Part shown: piece by piece, positions 40,454-48,388 of the stretch
How positions within the stretch are numbered: position 1 is the first letter of the stretch
How the letters are laid out: every line of letters starts with the position of its first letter
Source of the DNA: Janthinobacterium sp. BJB426
Lineage (GTDB): Bacteria > Pseudomonadota > Gammaproteobacteria > Burkholderiales > Burkholderiaceae_D
Reading direction: 5' to 3'
NCBI RefSeq assembly: GCF_002735705.1
Contig: NZ_PDZL01000002.1
Location: 310,001 to 374,000 of the forward strand
DNA: 64,000 nt
Notes under the pieces: model-generated
Databases searched by the model: none
Told to the model about the DNA's origin: nothing
Seen by the model: only the letters and a program-made list of their open reading frames with translations
Position numbers and translations under genes: made by a program

Positions 40454-42784
40454 ATGCGCCATCACGTATTCGCAGCCGCCATGCTGTCCACTGCCCCGCT
40501 CGCTTACGCGGCAGACGACGTTACCCTGCAGACCATCAAAGTCCGGGCAGACAAGCCTTCCACCATCGACAGCGTCGTGCTGGTCGAGAATACGCAAGCC
40601 CAGAACAGGACCTTGGGCGGCATGCTCGAGCATGTCTCGGGCGTGCAAAGCAGCGCCTTCGGGCCAAATGCGGGCGCACCGGTGATACGCAGCCTGAGCG
40701 GCAGCCGCGTGCAGATTCTCGAAGATGGCCAGTCCATCCTCGGCATGAATGCGCTCAGCGGCGACATCAACATCCCGTTCGATCCCCTGTTTGCGCGCAG
40801 CGTCACCGTCAACAAATCGTCCGATAGCGTGCGTTTCGGCGGCAATGCGATTGGCGGCAGCGTCGACGTCGATTCCGGCCTCGTTTCCAGGAAGATGGAA
40901 GACAAGCCGAAGGACCTGGAACTGATCCTGCGCAAGGGCTTCAACGATGCCGACGCCCAGGGCTTGCGCATGAACTTCAACGATGGGAAGCACTTCTCGA
41001 CCAACCTGCAGATGTCCTTCCAGAAGATCGGACACTACGATATTCCGGGCAACAGCAAGGCCAGCGTGTGCAACAGCCAGCTGTTTCCCTTGAAGGGCGG
41101 CGTGAATACCTTTCTGGCCGACAGTTGCCAGAAAGAAGCGAGGATCCAGCAAATCTACAACAAGGCTTCGCAACCGTTTATCGACCAGTTCATGACGGAA
41201 AATCCGGACTGGGCCGATGGTGATTTTTCCTTCTATACGAATCAGCCAACATCCGTCTGGCAGCGCAAGACCTACGTCAATCCGGCCAACCCCGCTTACG
41301 TGCCGGGTACGCCGTCGACGGCGCAAAACAAGATCAACAAGGACGTGACCCCCGATTACCACGGCACGCTGGGCAACAGCTATGCCAGCAATTCCCACTT
41401 TGCCGTCGGCAGCACCTACTTTTTCGATCGCGGCTACGTGGCCGTCAGCCTCGACACCAAGAATAGCGAGTATGGCGTGCCGGGCTTTTCCATGGAAAAC
41501 AAGTCGTTCGGCGCGAACTATGACGAGGGACTGCCCGTCGGCGTGGTGATACAGCAGGATAAATATGCGCTGGAAGCCCATCTTCGCGATCCCCTTGCCT
41601 ATCTTGAAAGCGCACAACTGCGCGTATCCCGCTTGAACAATGCGTCGGGAGAACGTCTCGGTACGGCCAAGGCGAATGACTACCAGTTCGACACCAATCA
41701 GGCCGAACTCCTGCTGGCGCACCGGCGCGCTGGGCCCTTGAGCGGCTTGCTTGGCCTCAGCCATCAATCCCGGGAAATCACCGGCAGCGGCCCGCAGCTT
41801 TACCTGCCCGATGCGAGCACGGTCAGCAATGCCCTGTTCGTGAAGGAAAGCCTGGACTTCGACTGGGCCACCTTCGATGCCGGCTTGCGCCATGAAAAAG
41901 TCGATCACGAGATCCGCAAGAGCGGCTTCAAGACGTCGAGGAATGCCAGCAATTCCAAACTCGAGGACAAGTCGTTCAGCCTGAACAGCTATAGCCTGGG
42001 GGCGTCGGCCAAACTTGGCCAGCTTTTCGGTGCAAAGCTGCGCTATGCCGCCTCCGAAAGAGCACCCGACGTCAATGAGTTGTATGCGAGCAACCGCCAC
42101 TATTCGATCATGACCCAGGAAGAAGGCAACCAGGACTTGAAGGCCGAGCGCGCGCGGAATACCGAACTCACCGCCCTGTTCGGCAATCGCGGCTTTGCCA
42201 TGTCGGCAACGGGCTACGTCATGAAGTACGAGAACTATCTCTACCTTGGTCACTCGGGTGCCCAGATGGCCAATCGCCTGCCCTTGAAATATTGGAAGCA
42301 GACGGACACGACGGTCAGGGGATTCGAGATCGACGCTTCCCAGGTGATTCAGCTTGGCAGCTACGGCAAGGTGAACCTCTCCGCATTCGCCGACCTGGTC
42401 AAGAACAAGGCGGACAATCCCGACAAGCTGCGCGCGCACAACGACGGCGCATACCTGCCCAACATGCCCACCAACCGCTATGGCGCAAATGTACTGTGGG
42501 AAAACCAAGGCTGGAAGGCCAGGCTGTCCAGCACCTGGTACGACAAGCAGAAGTACCTGGGCAAGAGTGTCAGCGAGGAAGTGCCGCTCGACGGCTACAC
42601 CATGGTGAACTTCCAGGTGAGCCGCGCACTGCAAGTGCCGAATTCACCGTTTGCAGGCCTCGACGTGTTCATCAGCGGCACCAACCTGCTCGATGACGAT
42701 GCCCGGCCGCACAATTCTCCACTGAAATACATCGCGCCCTTGCCGGGCCGTGGCTTCCAGATTGGATTGAGCGCCAGGCTTTAA
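40454..42784 (+). CDS. TonB-dependent outer-membrane receptor
   Basis: A 776-residue receptor. The signal peptide is MRHHVFAAAMLSTAPLAYAA. The plug domain starts DDVTLQTIKVRADKPS and contains LGGMLEHVSGVQSSAF, PVIRSLSGSRVQILEDGQSI and RFGGNAIGGSVDVDSG. A 22-strand barrel follows and ends in the outer-membrane signature GRGFQIGLSARL. Two cysteines about 26 residues apart (CNSQLF, SCQKEARIQ) sit in a long external loop. The late segment RPHNSPLKYIAPLPGRGF resembles zinc/haem receptors of the ZnuD type, so the substrate may be zinc or haem instead of a siderophore. AGAGAG precedes the ATG. The stop shares TTAA with the mdcH stop. Confidence 0.88.
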   Translation: MRHHVFAAAMLSTAPLAYAADDVTLQTIKVRADKPSTIDSVVLVENTQAQNRTLGGMLEHVSGVQSSAFGPNAGAPVIRSLSGSRVQILEDGQSILGMNALSGDINIPFDPLFARSVTVNKSSDSVRFGGNAIGGSVDVDSGLVSRKMEDKPKDLELILRKGFNDADAQGLRMNFNDGKHFSTNLQMSFQKIGHYDIPGNSKASVCNSQLFPLKGGVNTFLADSCQKEARIQQIYNKASQPFIDQFMTENPDWADGDFSFYTNQPTSVWQRKTYVNPANPAYVPGTPSTAQNKINKDVTPDYHGTLGNSYASNSHFAVGSTYFFDRGYVAVSLDTKNSEYGVPGFSMENKSFGANYDEGLPVGVVIQQDKYALEAHLRDPLAYLESAQLRVSRLNNASGERLGTAKANDYQFDTNQAELLLAHRRAGPLSGLLGLSHQSREITGSGPQLYLPDASTVSNALFVKESLDFDWATFDAGLRHEKVDHEIRKSGFKTSRNASNSKLEDKSFSLNSYSLGASAKLGQLFGAKLRYAASERAPDVNELYASNRHYSIMTQEEGNQDLKAERARNTELTALFGNRGFAMSATGYVMKYENYLYLGHSGAQMANRLPLKYWKQTDTTVRGFEIDASQVIQLGSYGKVNLSAFADLVKNKADNPDKLRAHNDGAYLPNMPTNRYGANVLWENQGWKARLSSTWYDKQKYLGKSVSEEVPLDGYTMVNFQVSRALQVPNSPFAGLDVFISGTNLLDDDARPHNSPLKYIAPLPGRGFQIGLSARL

Positions 42785-43719
42785 GGCACGGCGCCGTTGC
42801 GCTCCCGGTCCACCAGCGCCAGCAGGCTGTCGCCCCGGTTGCCGTCGCAGCAGATGGCCACGCCATCCGTGAAGTCGGGCGCCGTCAGCCGCGTGAGGAC
42901 GCTGCCGGGCGGCATTTCCACTGCCAGCCGTGCGCCCCGCTCCCACGCCAGGCGCACGGTACTGCTCCACTGCACGCGCTGCGCCATGTTGGCGGCCAGG
43001 CTGTCGCGGATGCGGGACGGGTCGAACAGCGCGCGCGCCGCGCTGCTGCTCAGGTAGACGAGCGATGGCCGGCGCACTACCACACCATCGAAGGCGGCAG
43101 CCATGTCGCCCGCGGGGGTCTCCATCAACGGGCAATGCGACGGCACGCTGACAGCCAGGCGCTTGGCCTTGCCGGCGCCATGCGTCAGGGCCAGCGCCAT
43201 CACGGCGTGCAAAGCAGGTTCGCTGCCGGCAATGGCGATCTGGCGCGGCGCGTTCAGGTTGGCGACATACACGGGCGTGGCCGCACCATGCACTTGCGCC
43301 AGCAACGGTTCGAGTTGCGCCAGATCAAGCCCGATGATGGCCGCCATGCCGTAGCCGGTGGGATACGCCTGCTCCATCAGCTGTCCGCGCCGCGCCACCA
43401 GGCGCACGGCATCGGTGAAATCCAGCGCGCCGGCGACGACGGCCGCCGCATATTCGCCGATGGAAAAGCCGGCCACCATGTCCGGCAGCGCGCCGCGCGC
43501 CGCCAGCGAACGCGCCATGGCCACCCCCGCGATCAGCAAGCACAGTTGCACGGCCCGCGTCGACGCCAGCGCGGCAGCCGTGTCCAGCGCCAAGGGATCG
43601 TGGCCCAGCACGTCCGCCGCTTCCGCCAGGGCCGCCGCCACGACGCCATCATCCGGCAGCGCATGCAGCATGCCCGGAGTCTGGGCGCCCTGGCCGGGAA
43701 AGGTAAATAACACGCTCAT
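42781..43719 (-). CDS. mdcH: Malonate decarboxylase, malonyl-CoA:ACP transacylase (epsilon)
   Basis: A 312-residue acyltransferase of the FabD fold. It loads malonyl from malonyl-CoA onto the acyl-carrier subunit to start the malonate decarboxylase cycle. Motifs: VLFTFPGQGAQTPGML, the active-site serine in MVAGFSIGEYAAAVVAG, the oxyanion Arg in AVRLVARRGQLM and the histidine in SVPSHCPLMETP. The start at 43719 overlaps the mdcG stop as ATGA. It is the last gene of the operon, and its stop interlocks with that of the convergent TonB receptor gene. Confidence 0.93.
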   Translation of the reverse strand: MSVLFTFPGQGAQTPGMLHALPDDGVVAAALAEAADVLGHDPLALDTAAALASTRAVQLCLLIAGVAMARSLAARGALPDMVAGFSIGEYAAAVVAGALDFTDAVRLVARRGQLMEQAYPTGYGMAAIIGLDLAQLEPLLAQVHGAATPVYVANLNAPRQIAIAGSEPALHAVMALALTHGAGKAKRLAVSVPSHCPLMETPAGDMAAAFDGVVVRRPSLVYLSSSAARALFDPSRIRDSLAANMAQRVQWSSTVRLAWERGARLAVEMPPGSVLTRLTAPDFTDGVAICCDGNRGDSLLALVDRERNGAVP

Positions 43720-44324
43720 GCAAGCTCCCATGGCGTGGCCGTCAGCACGGGACCGTGGTCCGTTTTCAGCAAGACCTTGGCCCGCCCCGCCGCCCACTCG
43801 GCATACGCAAAACCGCCACGGCCCGTGTCGATCTGCAGGTCCAGCCGACACGCCGTGACGGTCGCCGCGATGGCGCGCAGGGCCTCGGCCTGGTCGGCGT
43901 CCGGCGGCGCGGCGATGCGCAGCACGAGATCGAGGTCACTGTCGGCGCGCAGCACGGGCAAGCTGCTCGCCAGCGCAAAGCCCACGCCGCCAGTCGGGCC
44001 CCAGGCCCAGCCAGTGGCGTCCAGCAGCGGCACCACCTGCCGCAACGCGTCGAGCGCAGCGCAGGAACAATCAGGCACTGGCGTATGCGCCAGCATTTCC
44101 GGCGTCACGCGGCGCACGACGGCGGCGGCATCCACTTCGCACGCATGCCGCTCGCTGCGCAGCATGCCGCGCAAGCCCACGGGAATGCGCCCGGGCGCCG
44201 TGCTGGCGCGCCGCACCACCACCGGTGCGGCCCGCAGCCACGCGGCGTCGGCCCAGGCGGGCAAGGATGCGTCGTCCGGCAAGCCGTCCAGCCACAGCAA
44301 ATCATGCGCGCGCCAGGCTTCCAT
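43716..44324 (-). CDS. mdcG: Phosphoribosyl-dephospho-CoA transferase
   Basis: A 202-residue nucleotidyltransferase-type protein. It attaches the 2'-(5''-phosphoribosyl)-3'-dephospho-CoA prosthetic group to the acyl-carrier subunit MdcC. The N-terminus MEAWRAHDLLWLDG and the nucleotidyltransferase-like DSDLDLVLRIAAPPD (the GSDLDL-like metal motif) are visible, with GPTGGVGFALAS before it. The ATG follows the madM stop directly (TGATG), and its end couples to mdcH. The length is typical. Confidence 0.92.
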   Translation of the reverse strand: MEAWRAHDLLWLDGLPDDASLPAWADAAWLRAAPVVVRRASTAPGRIPVGLRGMLRSERHACEVDAAAVVRRVTPEMLAHTPVPDCSCAALDALRQVVPLLDATGWAWGPTGGVGFALASSLPVLRADSDLDLVLRIAAPPDADQAEALRAIAATVTACRLDLQIDTGRGGFAYAEWAAGRAKVLLKTDHGPVLTATPWELA

Positions 44325-45088
44325 CAGGCCACCACCGCCTTGACGGCAAAGAACAGCAACGATGGTCCCAGCAAGCAGCCCAGGCCCGTATGAAAGGTGG
44401 CGACCAGCGCGCCGTACGGCACCAGTTTGCGGTCGGTGGCGGCCAGGCCCGCCGAGACGCCGCTGACCGTCCCGGCCAGGCCGCCGAAGACCATGGCCGA
44501 ACGCGGCGTTTTCAGGCGCAAAAAGCGTGCCGCGGCGGGCGTGCCCACCATCACCAGGATGGCCTTGATGAGGCCCGCCGCGATGCTCAGGGCCATGACG
44601 TCCGAGCTGGCGCCGATGGCCGCACCCGTGACGGGGCCGACGATGTACGTGACGGCGCCGGCGCCGATGGTGGTCATGCTGACGGCGTCCGAATAGCCAA
44701 ACGCGTACGCGACGCCGGCGCCGACGAGGAACGGCAGCACCACGCCCAGCATCAGCGCCACGACGCCGATCAGGCCTGCCTTGCGCGCTTCCGTCGCCTG
44801 CACTTCGAAGGCCGTGGCGACGATGGCGAAATCGCGCAGCATGGCGCCGCCCATCAGGCCGATGCCGCCGAACAGCGACAAATCGGCCAGGCCCTTGTGG
44901 CCGCCGCTATGCACGCCGCCCCAGTAAGCGAGGCCCAGACCGATCACGATGGCAATGGCCGAACCGTGCACGCGGCCCAGGGTCAGGTACTTCGACAGCG
45001 CCACCGACAGCAGCATGATCAGGCCGACAAAGGCGAAGGCCGTCACCAGGCCATTGTGGATGGCGGCTTTTTCAAAGAGCTCAAGCAT
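44324..45088 (-). CDS. madM: Malonate transporter subunit MadM
   Basis: A 254-residue inner-membrane protein with about seven to eight hydrophobic segments. The N-terminus LFEKAAIHNGLVTAFAFVGL and the Gly-rich core GGIGLMGGAMLRDFAIVATA fit MadM. Together with MadL it forms the two-component sodium/malonate symporter known from Malonomonas. It overlaps madL by 8 bases and mdcG by 1, so it is translated as part of the operon. Confidence 0.92.
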   Translation of the reverse strand: MLELFEKAAIHNGLVTAFAFVGLIMLLSVALSKYLTLGRVHGSAIAIVIGLGLAYWGGVHSGGHKGLADLSLFGGIGLMGGAMLRDFAIVATAFEVQATEARKAGLIGVVALMLGVVLPFLVGAGVAYAFGYSDAVSMTTIGAGAVTYIVGPVTGAAIGASSDVMALSIAAGLIKAILVMVGTPAAARFLRLKTPRSAMVFGGLAGTVSGVSAGLAATDRKLVPYGALVATFHTGLGCLLGPSLLFFAVKAVVA

Positions 45089-45494
45089 GACGGTGCTCCT
45101 TCATCAACATCGACTCGGCTTCGGCGGCGGCGATGGCGGCCGGGCTTTCCATACGATTAATCAGCGAGATCACGGCGCCGCAAACGAGCACGGAACCGAT
45201 GGCGGCCAGCACGGCCACCGGCCCGCCGCGCAGCGCCGCCACCACATCCTGCTGCGCCGCCATCGCCACCACCACGGGAATATACATGGCGCCCCAGTAT
45301 TCAACGCCCCGTTCCGTCATCTGCGGCAGCCATGCGCGGCGCTGCATGTAGAGCCGGGCGCAGATCAATAGCAGCATGGCGATGCCCACGCCGCCCACGT
45401 TGGTCTTGACGCCCATCAGCTGCCCGAGCAGGTCGCCCAGGAAGATGCCGAGCAAGTGGCATAAGGCCAGCAGTGCAGTTCCGTAAATGATCAT
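45081..45494 (-). CDS. madL: Malonate transporter subunit MadL
   Basis: A 137-residue inner-membrane protein with four hydrophobic segments. MIIYGTALLALCHLLGIFLG, then DLLGQLMGVKTNVGGVGIAM and RGVEYWGAMYIPVVVAMAAQ, are typical MadL features. ACGGAGAC precedes the ATG at 45494, which was preferred to a longer in-frame extension. A 54-base gap separates it from mdcE, the longest inside the operon, perhaps holding a secondary ribosome-loading or processing site. Confidence 0.92.
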   Translation of the reverse strand: MIIYGTALLALCHLLGIFLGDLLGQLMGVKTNVGGVGIAMLLLICARLYMQRRAWLPQMTERGVEYWGAMYIPVVVAMAAQQDVVAALRGGPVAVLAAIGSVLVCGAVISLINRMESPAAIAAAEAESMLMKEHRHA

Positions 45495-45548
45495 GATTGT
45501 CTCCGTTATAGGAATAGGAATGACTTGGTGTCTTCTCTGTTGTTTCAC

Positions 45549-46361
45549 CTACCACTGCTGCCCCAGCACCTCCCTGACTTTTGCCGACGCCTGGCGGTGC
45601 GGCGCGCCCAGGCGGCTGGACAGGTCGCGCTGCGGATCGGCGCGGATGTCACTAAGGGCTGCCTGCAGGCAGGCGTTGACGGCGGCCGTGTCCTGCGCCG
45701 ACGGATCGTCCGGCTGCGCCACCTGCAAGGTTTGCCACAGCAGGCCCAGGGTGGCGTAGTTGCCAATGTCGTAGGCCATCGGCGCGATACTTGCGGCCAG
45801 CGCTTCGAGCGCCGCCACGGTGCGCAGGGTGATGCGCGCTGCCGAGGCCTTGCCCATCGCATGCACCATCACTTGCGGATCGTCGAGCGCGATCAGGCGG
45901 TTGGCCTGGTAGCCGTGCGCGAGGAAGGCGCCCGACATGGCCTTGCCGACGATCAGGCCGATCACGGGATGGCCAGCCAGGCGCGCCTCGGCATACGCCC
46001 CCGCCGCGCCGGCCAGCGCCTGGTGGATGCCGTACGCTTCCTCGCGCCGGCCATACGCCTGGCTGGCCACGTCGATGACGGCGACGATGGGCCGTTTCAC
46101 GGCCAGGTCACGGTCCTCAAGTACCACCTGCTGCACGGCGCGCGCCAGCTGCCACGCTTCGACCAGGCCGACCTCACCCGTACGGGCGCGCGTAAACCGG
46201 TTGTCCGGGTCGGGCAGCACGGCGAGGTAGCGCGCAGTTTCTCCGGCCAGCGGAGCGTCGACCACGCGCACGGAAGGCGGGTAGCCGTCCAGCGGCGCAG
46301 CGTTATTCGTGAGTGCCGCCAGCCAGACGGCGCCCCGGCTCGTATCGGTGATGGCGTTCAT
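45549..46361 (-). CDS. mdcE: Malonate decarboxylase subunit gamma
   Basis: A 270-residue carboxytransferase-fold subunit (crotonase superfamily). With MdcD it decarboxylates the malonyl-thioester on MdcC to acetyl-thioester. Characteristic parts are GEVGLVEAWQLARAVQQVVL, IVAVIDVASQAYGRREEAYG, HPVIGLIVGKAMSGAFLAHG and the MVHAMGKASAARITLRTV oxyanion region. The ATG overlaps the mdcD stop as ATGA. No extension upstream is supported: the longer open frame merely shadows mdcD. Confidence 0.93.
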   Translation of the reverse strand: MNAITDTSRGAVWLAALTNNAAPLDGYPPSVRVVDAPLAGETARYLAVLPDPDNRFTRARTGEVGLVEAWQLARAVQQVVLEDRDLAVKRPIVAVIDVASQAYGRREEAYGIHQALAGAAGAYAEARLAGHPVIGLIVGKAMSGAFLAHGYQANRLIALDDPQVMVHAMGKASAARITLRTVAALEALAASIAPMAYDIGNYATLGLLWQTLQVAQPDDPSAQDTAAVNACLQAALSDIRADPQRDLSSRLGAPHRQASAKVREVLGQQW

Positions 46362-47212
46362 GCTGCGACTCCTTTGCTGTAGATCAAACGGACGGCTTCC
46401 GGCGTGGCTTGCACACTGGCGTCGACGTCGGCCAGGCGCGCCAGGTAGCCTTCCGCCTGATCGCTGCGGTGCTGTGGCGGCAAACCGCGTGCGAACAATG
46501 CGGCCACGGCGGCGCGCATCTGCGCCGTGTCGTCTTCCACATAGGCGTCGGCCAGGCCGCTCTTGAAACGCTGCTCGCCGCCCGTCAGACTCCAGATGAA
46601 CGGTTTGTTGCGCGAGTCGAATTCGTCCACGCCCGCCTCCTGTTCGATCACGGCGGGGCCGTTGAGACCCAGGCGCGCCTCTCGCGTGACGACCAGATAG
46701 CTGCACAGGCCCGCCGCGATCGACATGCCGCCGTAGCAGCCGACGGTGCCGGCCGTGACGCCGATCACGGGCTGGTAGCGACGCAGGTCGACGATGGCGG
46801 CATGGATGTCGGCGATGGCAGCGAGGCCCAGGTTGGCTTCCTGCAGGCGCACGCCGCCCGTTTCGAACAGGATCACGGCCCGCGTCGGCACTCCCTGGCG
46901 GTTGTCACGCGCCGCCAGTTCCAGCGCGCCGGCGATTTTCGCGCCGCCCACCTCGCCCATGCTGCCGCCCTGATAGGCGCCTTCGATGGCCAGCACCACG
47001 GCCGGCTGGCCGTCAAACAGGCCCTTGGCCAGCACCACGCCATCGTCAGCCTGCGCAGTGACACCTTGTTGCGGCAGCCAGGGCGAAGCGATGCCGCAGA
47101 ACGGGTCGAGCAGTTCGCGCATGCTGCCTGCGTCCAGCAAGGCCCTGGCCCGGCTGCGCGCTCCGCCTTCGATGAAGCTGTCGCGCTCCAGCAGTTGTTG
47201 TAATGTGCTCAT
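46358..47212 (-). CDS. mdcD: Malonate decarboxylase subunit beta
   Basis: A 284-residue carboxytransferase subunit, paired with MdcE. Motifs: SFIEGGARSRARALLDAGSM, GASYQGGSMGEVGGAKIAGA-like (IEGAYQGGSMGEVGGAKI), ILFETGGVRLQEANLGLAAI, GVTAGTVGCYGGMSIAAGLC and LGLNGPAVIEQEAGVDEFDS. The start at 47212 overlaps the mdcC stop (ATGA), and the end overlaps mdcE likewise. The length is normal. Confidence 0.93.
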   Translation of the reverse strand: MSTLQQLLERDSFIEGGARSRARALLDAGSMRELLDPFCGIASPWLPQQGVTAQADDGVVLAKGLFDGQPAVVLAIEGAYQGGSMGEVGGAKIAGALELAARDNRQGVPTRAVILFETGGVRLQEANLGLAAIADIHAAIVDLRRYQPVIGVTAGTVGCYGGMSIAAGLCSYLVVTREARLGLNGPAVIEQEAGVDEFDSRNKPFIWSLTGGEQRFKSGLADAYVEDDTAQMRAAVAALFARGLPPQHRSDQAEGYLARLADVDASVQATPEAVRLIYSKGVAA

Positions 47213-47517
47213 GCCGTCCTCCCCGCTTGCAATTCTTCGTAGGCTTGCTCGATGCGCATGCGCACCACGCCCGGCGTGGCGCCGCAATCGTTGATGACGA
47301 TGCGCGCCGCCGGCAGCGGCTCGCCCCCGAATACGCGCTGCAGGAGCGCATCCCACACGGCGCCCTTGCCATCGACGGAGGTGTTGACGACGATGCGGGT
47401 CACGCCATCGTCGCCTGGCTGCAGCAGCACTTCCAGGTCACCCGAGCCGACGACGCCGGCCAGGGCGCGGCTAGACGCCGGCGGCCCGGCCGGGAATGTA
47501 TAGTCACGCGTTTCCAT
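47209..47517 (-). CDS. mdcC: Malonate decarboxylase acyl-carrier protein (delta)
   Basis: A 102-residue acyl-carrier subunit. The prosthetic-group serine is most probably Ser25 in GVVGSGDLEVLLQ. The end INDCGATPGVVRMRIEQAYE is also conserved. It carries acetyl/malonyl thioesters between MdcA, MdcH and MdcDE. It overlaps mdcB by 14 bases and mdcD by 4. Confidence 0.93.
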   Translation of the reverse strand: METRDYTFPAGPPASSRALAGVVGSGDLEVLLQPGDDGVTRIVVNTSVDGKGAVWDALLQRVFGGEPLPAARIVINDCGATPGVVRMRIEQAYEELQAGRTA

Positions 47518-48388
47518 GCGCTTCTCCTTGTGTCAATCGGTCGAGGAACAGGGTCGCGGCCAGCAGATCGGCCGCGCCGCCCGGCGACACGCCGCGCGCC
47601 AGCGCCACCGCTTCCAGCGCCAGCAGCGCCTCGGTACCGGCGGCAGTGGCCACGCCGCCGGCCGCCAGCACGCGCGCCGCCCCTGCCTGTAATGCCAGTA
47701 GGGCCGTCTCGCCGCCGCGCGACAGCACGCAGGTGTCATCGAGCTGACTGACTATCGCCAGCAAGGCGTTCAGGCGCGCCGTCGTCTCGTTGTCACCGCG
47801 TGCCCGCGAGGCGTGCAAGGCCGGCAATCCGGCGCCTGTCACCAGCGGAAAGCCGGCCCGGGCCTGGCCCCGTGCGCCATCGACCTGGTACTGGCGGCAC
47901 GCCAGCTCGCCCTTGTTGCCGGTGGCGCCAGGCGCGTCGCGGTCATGCAAACGGGCCAGCGCGCCGGCCCGCGCCGCCACGGCTGTTGGCGCCAGCGACG
48001 CGCCGCGCGCGCCCTGTTGCGCCGCCGCCGTCACCAGGAGTCCCAGCGCCCAGATGGCGCCCCGGTGCGTGTTCACGCCACCCGTGGCCGCCAGCATGAG
48101 CGCCTCGCCATCGCGGCCGATGGCACCGATGCGCTGGCGCAGCAGATCGTCATCTTCACTCTGCGCGCCAGCGCCGGCCATGGCGGCAAACACGGGCTGC
48201 AGCACGCAGGCCGAATGGCACATCAGGGCCCAGTTCAAGTCCGTGTGGGCGCCACGGCTGCGCAAATCAACCAGGCCGGGTTTCGGTGTCAGGGTCACTT
48301 CATCGAGCAGCGCCTGCAGCACTTGCCGTCCCAGCGCGGCAGAACGTATCTGCACTGGCCTTATCATCATTGTGCTCATTGCAATCAT
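47504..48388 (-). CDS. mdcB: Triphosphoribosyl-dephospho-CoA synthase
   Basis: A 294-residue CitG-like enzyme. It makes the prosthetic-group precursor from ATP and dephospho-CoA. Motifs: LLDEVTLTPKPGLVDLRSRG with HTDLNWALM, then GGVNTHRGAIWALGLLVTAA. The ATG at 48388 sits in the mdcA stop (TAATG) and has CAGGAG 7 bases upstream, so this start is well supported despite several in-frame ATGs just after it. The long open frame reading on into mdcA is a shadow. Confidence 0.92.
   Translation of the reverse strand: MIAMSTMMIRPVQIRSAALGRQVLQALLDEVTLTPKPGLVDLRSRGAHTDLNWALMCHSACVLQPVFAAMAGAGAQSEDDDLLRQRIGAIGRDGEALMLAATGGVNTHRGAIWALGLLVTAAAQQGARGASLAPTAVAARAGALARLHDRDAPGATGNKGELACRQYQVDGARGQARAGFPLVTGAGLPALHASRARGDNETTARLNALLAIVSQLDDTCVLSRGGETALLALQAGAARVLAAGGVATAAGTEALLALEAVALARGVSPGGAADLLAATLFLDRLTQGEAHGNA

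Noticed and set aside
40442..42634. A 730-residue open frame antisense to the TonB receptor
   Set aside because: Composition (His, Val, Gly, Arg rich) and lack of motifs mark it as a shadow.
46362..46706. Extension of the mdcE frame into mdcD
   Set aside because: The ATGA overlap sets the start; the extension is unconserved shadow sequence.
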